From an uncultured Clostridia bacterium (GTDB lineage: Bacteria; Bacillota; Clostridia; Oscillospirales; Acutalibacteraceae), in the NCBI GenBank assembly GCA_937898195.1, contig CALEJD010000007.1, positions 1 through 8,119 on the forward strand: 8,119 bases of DNA, given 5' to 3'. The notes below the pieces were generated by a model. It was given only the letters and a program-made list of their open reading frames with translations, was not told where the DNA came from and ran no database searches. Made by a program: the position numbers and the translations under genes. Below, one piece after another: positions 4,603 to 8,119 of the stretch (the first letter of the stretch is position 1; every line of letters begins with the position of its first letter).

Positions 4603-7122
4603 TTATCTTGAGAATGCTCTCTTTTTGTTTGTTGCCATCACAAGTGCTAACCCCATAGACATTGTAAGTAAAATTGCAAACCAGCCGTTATTTTCTGTTG
4701 CATCTGTAGGTGGAATATCAGGATTGTTTGTATTTGTATCACTTGTTGTACCGTTTGTAGTGCCACCGGTTGTAGTACCTGCATTATTTCCTGCATTATT
4801 CCCTGTATTATCACCTGTGTTGTTACCTGTATTGTCGCCTGTGTTACCACCTGTATTATCGTCATCATCGCCAGCAGGAACAGTTACTTTTTCAAACACA
4901 TTTGACATTTCTGTTGAGTCGTCTGCAAATGTTACTTCACAAGCATAAAGTCCGTCTTCTGTAGGTACATATTCAGCATCTGTTGCACCGTCAACTTTTG
5001 TATATTCGTAGCCATCAGTATATGCTTTTACAAAAACTTCATTACCATTAACATCTCTGTATGCAGTAACCGAATAAAAACCATCTTCTTTCGCAGTAAA
5101 TTCACATTTACCATCTTTATCAACTTCGCTGATATAAAATCCGCTTGTCATCATATCTGTAAATTCAACATAACCGTAATAATCACCAAAAAGTTCAATT
5201 TTAATTGTGTCTCCTTTTTTAAGTTGAACTATGAAACAAGTATAGCCGTCGTACATTCCTTCTAATGAACCCGTATAAATACCTGACCAGCCATTTTCTG
5301 TGTCATAAACTGGGCCTTCGTCTTCACTTGGGAATGGAATTGTATTCTCATCTGTAAGTTCTACTTTCCCTTCTTTTGCAATATACCACTGATATGTTGC
5401 ATCTGTGTCGTCATTAAGTTCAACATAAGGTTCTTCTGCTGTTGGCTGATGTGTGATTGCATATCCATAGAACAACATATCTGAATAAATTTCAATACCA
5501 TTATATGTTACCACGCAACCATAAGCCGAACCGATTTTTGGATTTTTAAGAGTTGCTTCTGTTTCGCTATCAATTGCAACCATTTCATCATCCAAATTGA
5601 ACCACTGATATTCTGCCTCTACATCCCAAGTAAGTGTTACATAAGGTTCTGCAGATGTTGGTTGATGGTCAATGCCTACATGTTTTTCAATAGTATAATC
5701 ATATTCAACATCACCAAAATAATTGCTAAGTACTATATAGTATGTTTTTCCTGCTTCTGCTTCAAACTCGCAATAGAAGTTATATGTATCTTCGTAATCA
5801 ATGTCATCATTATATGCAATTTCTTCGCCATTAGCATCAAAAACAGTTACATAAGGGTCGTTATTTTCATCATAGCCACCATTATCAGAAACAACTGCAT
5901 ACCAGCCACTTTCTGTTGGTGTAAATTTAACAACAATTTCTCCATATTCTTCAGGAATATAAACTGTATTTGTTTCGTCTGCTTCAACTTCTTTATATTC
6001 TATATCAAACTCACAAACATCACATTTTTCGTTGAAATCTTCGTCTGTATGAATACACACTTCACTACAGCTATCACAAACTCCGTTGTTCCAATCGTGG
6101 TCATATGTTGCCGGAATTACTTCGCCTGTTAAGTAATCTTCGCAAAGTTCACAGTAAAGCCCTTCAGTATGACCGTCAGCACAAGTAGGAGTTACACCAT
6201 CACGATAATCATCTTCAGAAATAAAGTGAAGTTCTTTGCTGTTAAGCCCTTCGTTTTCTTCGTGAATTGAAATTGCATCCCAATCTTCTTGTGTGCCTTT
6301 GTAATGAATTGCTGTAAGTTTATCAGTGTATGACAAAATATCTTTGTCAATACTCTCTACACCTGAGCCAATAATCAATGTTTCAAGGCTTGATGACCAA
6401 AACGCAGCGTAGTTTATGGTTTTAACTGAATCAGATAAGATTATGCTATCAGTACTTGAGTGAGAAAAACAAGACTGCGGAATGGTATCAATGCCATTTC
6501 CCACTATAATAGTTGATATAGCACTATCTGTAAAGGCACTAATTCCCATTACTGTTACTGTATCAGGAATAATTACAGTGTTTATCCCTTGATTACTTTC
6601 AAATGCCATTTTTTCAATTGTTGTAACAGAAGACGGAATCGTGTATTTATCACAATTTTTATTGGCAGGATACATAACAAGAGTTTTTTCATCTTCTGTA
6701 AAAAGAATACCATCAATACTCTTATATGCTGTGTTTTCTTCGGCAACATTTATTTCTTCAAGCATATCACAACTATCAAAAGTATAACCTGTTACATAAG
6801 TTACCGTTGACGAAATTGAAACTGTTACAAGATTTTCTGCATAGCAGAATGCTGAATCAGAAATTTTTGTAATGCCTTCTTCAACTACAACTTCTGTAAT
6901 TGACTCATTATATTCTTTCCAAGGTGGTGAGTACCAATCTGTATTCATTGCACCTGTACCGCTTATTGTGAGTACACCATCATCGGTGAGTTCCCAAGTA
7001 ACGCCCTCACCTGCTGTACCATTTGCCACTGGTGCGTCAGTCGCGAATGCCATTGGCATTGTTGATACAATCATAATAAAAGTAAGTATGATTGCTAAAA
7101 TTTGTTTGATTGTCTTTGTCAT
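4603..7122 (-). CDS. Secreted BspA-like leucine-rich-repeat surface protein with Ig-like repeats and C-terminal anchor
   Basis: I place the start at the ATG 7120-7122, because AAGGAG (7130-7135) lies 7 nt upstream and an N-terminal signal peptide follows at once (MTKTIKQILA..., cleavage likely after AFA, residue 27). The alternative ATG at 7155 lies inside tetR and lacks this. The 839 residues read: a GVTWELTDDGVLTISGTGAM block (40-59); BspA/LRR_5 repeats (about 80-275) ending IHYKGTQEDWDAISI; a Cys-rich segment (314-370, eight Cys); a beta-sandwich-like segment (377-480, ending YYIVLSNYFGDVEYDYTIEK); two HQPT-started Ig-like repeats (486- and 558-), the second apparently split by an inserted domain (about 590-705); an N/T/G/D-rich linker (751-800); IPPTD, a hydrophobic helix (814-830) and a basic tail. 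Related proteins are thought to bind host or neighbour surfaces; here that is inference. It probably shares a transcript with tetR, 13 bp upstream. Confidence 0.88.
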   Translation of the reverse strand: MTKTIKQILAIILTFIMIVSTMPMAFATDAPVANGTAGEGVTWELTDDGVLTISGTGAMNTDWYSPPWKEYNESITEVVVEEGITKISDSAFCYAENLVTVSISSTVTYVTGYTFDSCDMLEEINVAEENTAYKSIDGILFTEDEKTLVMYPANKNCDKYTIPSSVTTIEKMAFESNQGINTVIIPDTVTVMGISAFTDSAISTIIVGNGIDTIPQSCFSHSSTDSIILSDSVKTINYAAFWSSSLETLIIGSGVESIDKDILSYTDKLTAIHYKGTQEDWDAISIHEENEGLNSKELHFISEDDYRDGVTPTCADGHTEGLYCELCEDYLTGEVIPATYDHDWNNGVCDSCSEVCIHTDEDFNEKCDVCEFDIEYKEVEADETNTVYIPEEYGEIVVKFTPTESGWYAVVSDNGGYDENNDPYVTVFDANGEEIAYNDDIDYEDTYNFYCEFEAEAGKTYYIVLSNYFGDVEYDYTIEKHVGIDHQPTSAEPYVTLTWDVEAEYQWFNLDDEMVAIDSETEATLKNPKIGSAYGCVVTYNGIEIYSDMLFYGYAITHQPTAEEPYVELNDDTDATYQWYIAKEGKVELTDENTIPFPSEDEGPVYDTENGWSGIYTGSLEGMYDGYTCFIVQLKKGDTIKIELFGDYYGYVEFTDMMTSGFYISEVDKDGKCEFTAKEDGFYSVTAYRDVNGNEVFVKAYTDGYEYTKVDGATDAEYVPTEDGLYACEVTFADDSTEMSNVFEKVTVPAGDDDDNTGGNTGDNTGNNTGDNTGNNAGNNAGTTTGGTTNGTTSDTNTNNPDIPPTDATENNGWFAILLTMSMGLALVMATNKKRAFSR
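4774..4857 (-). repeat. 12-bp coding tandem repeats (tetrapeptide N-T/A-G-x)
   Basis: Seven successive 12-bp units encode NTGG, NTGD, NTGN, NTGD, NTGN, NAGN and NAGT (residues 756-783). More degenerate units rich in T and G follow to about residue 795. They form the flexible spacer that would hold the folded domains away from the wall. Since the unit is a multiple of three, changes in copy number would alter spacer length without breaking the frame. Confidence 0.8.
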
Positions 7123-7129
7123 AATAAAT

Positions 7130-7135
7130 CTCCTT
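7130..7135 (-). promoter_or_regulatory. Ribosome binding site of the LRR protein gene
   Basis: AAGGAG lies directly before the tetR stop codon (7136-7138) and 7 nt upstream of the ATG at 7122. It decides the start of the surface protein and lets ribosomes reload or continue after tetR. Confidence 0.85.
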
Positions 7136-7840
7136 TTATATTGTTTTGATTTCATTTATTGCTTCGTTTAATGCTTGTTTATTTTGTTTTTCAACATATT
7201 TTGTTAACTGTTTTAGCAAGTCGTGTCCCATTTTGTGATAATCGGTTTTTAAAATTTCATTGATTACTTTTTCCCGTTCTTCAAAACTTATGTCGTAAAT
7301 CTTTAACAAGCAAGTGAGGATAAGTCTTATTTTATCTTCAATTGTATAGTTTTCTGTGCAAGGTTCCGTCAATGCACTTCGTTCAATACAACAAGTTACA
7401 TTTTCAACTCGTCTGAATCGCTCAAGCGTCCAATCTGATAATCTTTCGCCGAGAATTTTTCTATTTTTCTCTGCTGTCCAATCCTTAACATAATGCAAGG
7501 TCATCGGATAAGAATAAATTGCAAGATAAAGGTCTTTCGCCTGCTCATTTTCTTCACAGAGCATTATCTGCGAAGAAATTTCCCAACAATATGAGAACAA
7601 ATCATCGTGTTCTTTTGAAACCTTGTTTATGCATTTTGTGTGAAATTCTGTAATATCTTTAGTAAGTTCTAAAAGCATATGTTCTTTTGTTGGATAATAA
7701 AACGTTAAATTGCCCGTGCTGATATTAAGCTCATTGCTGATTGCTTTTGCTGAAGTGTTTGTAAACCCCTTTTCAAGAAACATTTTCATTGCAACCTGCA
7801 TAATTTCAAGTTTAGTTAAATTAGATTTTCTACGAGCCAC
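7136..7840 (-). CDS. TetR-family transcriptional regulator
   Basis: The 234-residue protein begins MARRKSNLTKLEIMQVAMKMFLEKGFTNTSAKAISNELNISTGNLTFYYPTKEHML in outline. Residues 10-57 are the TetR_N helix-turn-helix, with recognition-helix region ISTGNLTFYYPTKE (40-53). The remainder is a helical ligand and dimer domain with no match I recognise; it holds several Cys (70, 85, 95, 150, 151, 161, 177). The start is GTG (7838-7840), chosen because AGGTGA (7847-7852) lies 6 nt upstream; the nearby ATG at 7843-7845 is out of frame. It leads an apparent operon with the LRR surface protein. Two matching palindromes in its own promoter point to autoregulation. It is longer than the usual 190-210 residues because of a lysine-rich C-terminal helix. 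Ligand unknown. Confidence 0.92.
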   Translation of the reverse strand: MARRKSNLTKLEIMQVAMKMFLEKGFTNTSAKAISNELNISTGNLTFYYPTKEHMLLELTKDITEFHTKCINKVSKEHDDLFSYCWEISSQIMLCEENEQAKDLYLAIYSYPMTLHYVKDWTAEKNRKILGERLSDWTLERFRRVENVTCCIERSALTEPCTENYTIEDKIRLILTCLLKIYDISFEEREKVINEILKTDYHKMGHDLLKQLTKYVEKQNKQALNEAINEIKTI

Positions 7841-7846
7841 CCCATA

Positions 7847-7852
7847 TCACCT
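7847..7852 (-). promoter_or_regulatory. Ribosome binding site supporting the GTG start of tetR
   Basis: AGGTGA, within GAGAGGTGA, lies 6 nt upstream of the GTG at 7840. The only close ATG (7843-7845) is in another frame and too near this site, so the GTG is the likely initiation codon. Confidence 0.75.
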
Positions 7853-7861
7853 CTCACAGAA

Positions 7862-7883
7862 AAATTAGTACGCGTACTAATTT
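7862..7883. promoter_or_regulatory. Operator O1, perfect 22-bp palindrome
   Basis: The half-site AAATTAGTACG (7862-7872) is followed directly by its exact complement to 7883, centred on CGCG. It lies in the 5' leader just downstream of the predicted tetR transcription start. The length and symmetry are those of a TetR dimer site, and the adjacent TetR is the natural candidate to bind it. Confidence 0.82.
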
Positions 7884-7896
7884 AGGATACATCCTA
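7883..7896. promoter_or_regulatory. Central inverted repeat between the two operators
   Basis: TAGGAT-AC-ATCCTA is a perfect 6+6 inverted repeat centred at 7889.5. That is exactly midway between the centres of O1 (7872.5) and O2 (7906.5), and at the predicted start of transcription. It may be part of one large palindromic binding region or a remnant of a duplication. Confidence 0.55.
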
Positions 7897-7924
7897 TTTT
7901 AGCACGCGTACTAAATTTTGTCAA
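7896..7924 (-). promoter_or_regulatory. tetR-LRR operon promoter
   Basis: On the minus strand a perfect TTGACA (7924-7919) is followed after 17 bp by TAAAAT (7901-7896), five of six matches to the -10 consensus. The predicted start is near 7889. O2 lies in the spacer and overlaps the -10 edge, and O1 lies downstream, so strong expression is expected only when the repressor is released. Confidence 0.85.
7898..7915. promoter_or_regulatory. Operator O2, 18-bp palindrome with one mismatch
   Basis: TTTAGCACG (7898-7906) faces CGTACTAAA (7907-7915), palindromic apart from one pair. It has the same CGCG core and TTTAG-ACG arms as O1. It fills the spacer between the -35 and -10 boxes of the tetR promoter, so a bound dimer would directly block RNA polymerase. 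Confidence 0.82.
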
Positions 7925-7931
7925 TAAACGT

Positions 7932-7947
7932 TGTTAATTTTTTAACA
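7932..7947. repeat. AT-rich inverted repeat upstream of the tetR promoter
   Basis: TGTTAA and TTAACA flank a TTTT loop, a perfect 6-bp stem 7 bp upstream of the -35 box. It could be a further protein site or act as an UP-like element. Short AT-rich palindromes are common by chance, so the weight is low. Confidence 0.35.
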
Positions 7948-7999
7948 GGTAATTCTGTATAAAGATTTGCTCTCCCCTTTGTGAAAAAACACAAATTTG

Positions 8000-8037
8000 A
8001 AAAGAGTTTGACAAATTGGGGTTTGTCTATCTCTTTT
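8000..8037. repeat. AT-rich interrupted inverted repeat, possible terminator or repeat edge
   Basis: AAAAGAG (8000-8006) pairs with CTCTTTT (8031-8037), and GACAAA (8010-8015) pairs with TTTGTC (8022-8027), around TTGGGG, with a 3-nt internal loop on each side. A T-rich end on the plus strand could make it a weak terminator for a transcript entering from the left. A smaller hairpin, TTTGTG-AAAAAA-CACAAA, lies just before it (7978-7995). Confidence 0.5.
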
Positions 8038-8039
8038 TG

Positions 8040-8119
8040 TAGGGGCTGGCGAGTCTCACCTGCTGGTTCGGTCGGTGCTTCTGCTTCGCAGAGGTGTCCA
8101 CCGGACACCCGCACCCCCG
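8040..8119. repeat. GC-rich structured block at the right edge, probably a dispersed intergenic repeat
   Basis: From TAGGGGCTGGCGAG onward the base composition changes sharply: about 68% G+C over 8041-8119 in an otherwise AT-rich window. It contains two tight hairpins, TCTGC-TTC-GCAGA (8080-8092) and GGTGTCC-ACC-GGACACC (8093-8109), and ends in CGCACCCCCG, roughly the reverse complement of its GGGGC start. Mobile, MITE-like intergenic repeats starting GTAGGGGC are common in Clostridia, so this is probably one of them, cut by the window. No open frame here looks like a protein. Confidence 0.55.

Noticed and set aside
4774..4857. CRISPR-like or regulatory repeat array
   Set aside because: The 12-bp periodicity is in frame with the LRR gene and encodes a tetrapeptide linker. 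There are no spacers.
4592..4948. 118-codon plus-strand open frame rich in Pro, Val and Leu
   Set aside because: It is the antisense of the tandem-repeat linker and C-terminal helix of the LRR protein. The PVL repetition simply mirrors the 12-bp units, and it overlaps the terminator region.
5662..6132. 156-codon plus-strand open frame, rich in Ile, Cys and Phe
   Set aside because: It is fully antisense to the well-supported LRR surface protein. Its hydrophobicity comes from the Asp/Glu/Tyr/Asn-rich codons of the other strand.
7123..7155. Longer start for the LRR protein at the ATG ending at 7155
   Set aside because: It overlaps the end of tetR, has no ribosome binding site, and would put a basic stretch before the signal peptide. 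The start at 7122 has AAGGAG and an immediate signal peptide.
7911..8114. 67-codon minus-strand open frame at the right end
   Set aside because: Its first half lies in the GC-rich repeat-like block and its second half in the AT-rich inverted repeats and the tetR -35 region. It has no ribosome binding site or recognisable protein pattern.

Overview
This AT-rich window looks like a low-GC Gram-positive chromosome, most likely a gut-type member of the class Clostridia. The support is strong AGGAGG-type ribosome binding sites, sigma-A-like promoters with 17-bp spacers, the rpsF-ssb gene order, a BspA-like leucine-rich-repeat surface protein, and a YhaQ/YhaP (NatAB)-type ABC exporter. The genus cannot be read from the sequence.

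Layout, left to right. (1) Minus strand, 1-662: the start of the rpsF-ssb operon. ssb is cut by the left edge. The operon has a strong promoter and a leader of about 80 nt that can fold. (2) Minus strand, 659-2116: a polytopic membrane protein of the O-antigen ligase/polymerase (Wzy_C/WaaL) type with its own promoter. It runs so close to rpsF that its stop codon lies inside the rpsF -35 box. (3) 2117-2289: a divergent promoter region with three TTACAAA repeats. (4) Plus strand, 2290-4433: an ABC ATPase and an ABC-2 permease with a 4-bp overlap. (5) 4434-4602: a convergent intergenic region with a bidirectional terminator. (6) Minus strand, 4603-7840: a TetR-family regulator (GTG start) followed after 13 bp by an 839-aa secreted, LRR-containing, probably wall-anchored protein. 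(7) 7841-8119: the control region of that pair. It has two CGCG-centred operators placed symmetrically about the predicted transcription start, then AT-rich inverted repeats, then a GC-rich repeat-like block that runs off the right edge.

The most interesting unit is the tetR-LRR pair. A consensus promoter (TTGACA-17-TAAAAT) carries one palindromic operator inside its spacer and a second, perfect one in the 5' leader. A third inverted repeat lies exactly midway, so about 60 bp form one imperfect palindrome. This suggests a tightly self-repressed operon whose output is one large surface protein rather than the usual efflux pump or enzyme. The DNA layout is read directly from the sequence. The regulatory logic is inferred, and the ligand and the binding target of the surface protein are unknown.

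The rest is ordinary in kind: translation and replication genes, one glycan-type membrane enzyme, and one two-gene exporter of unknown substrate. No tRNA, rRNA, CRISPR array, transposase or phage gene was seen.
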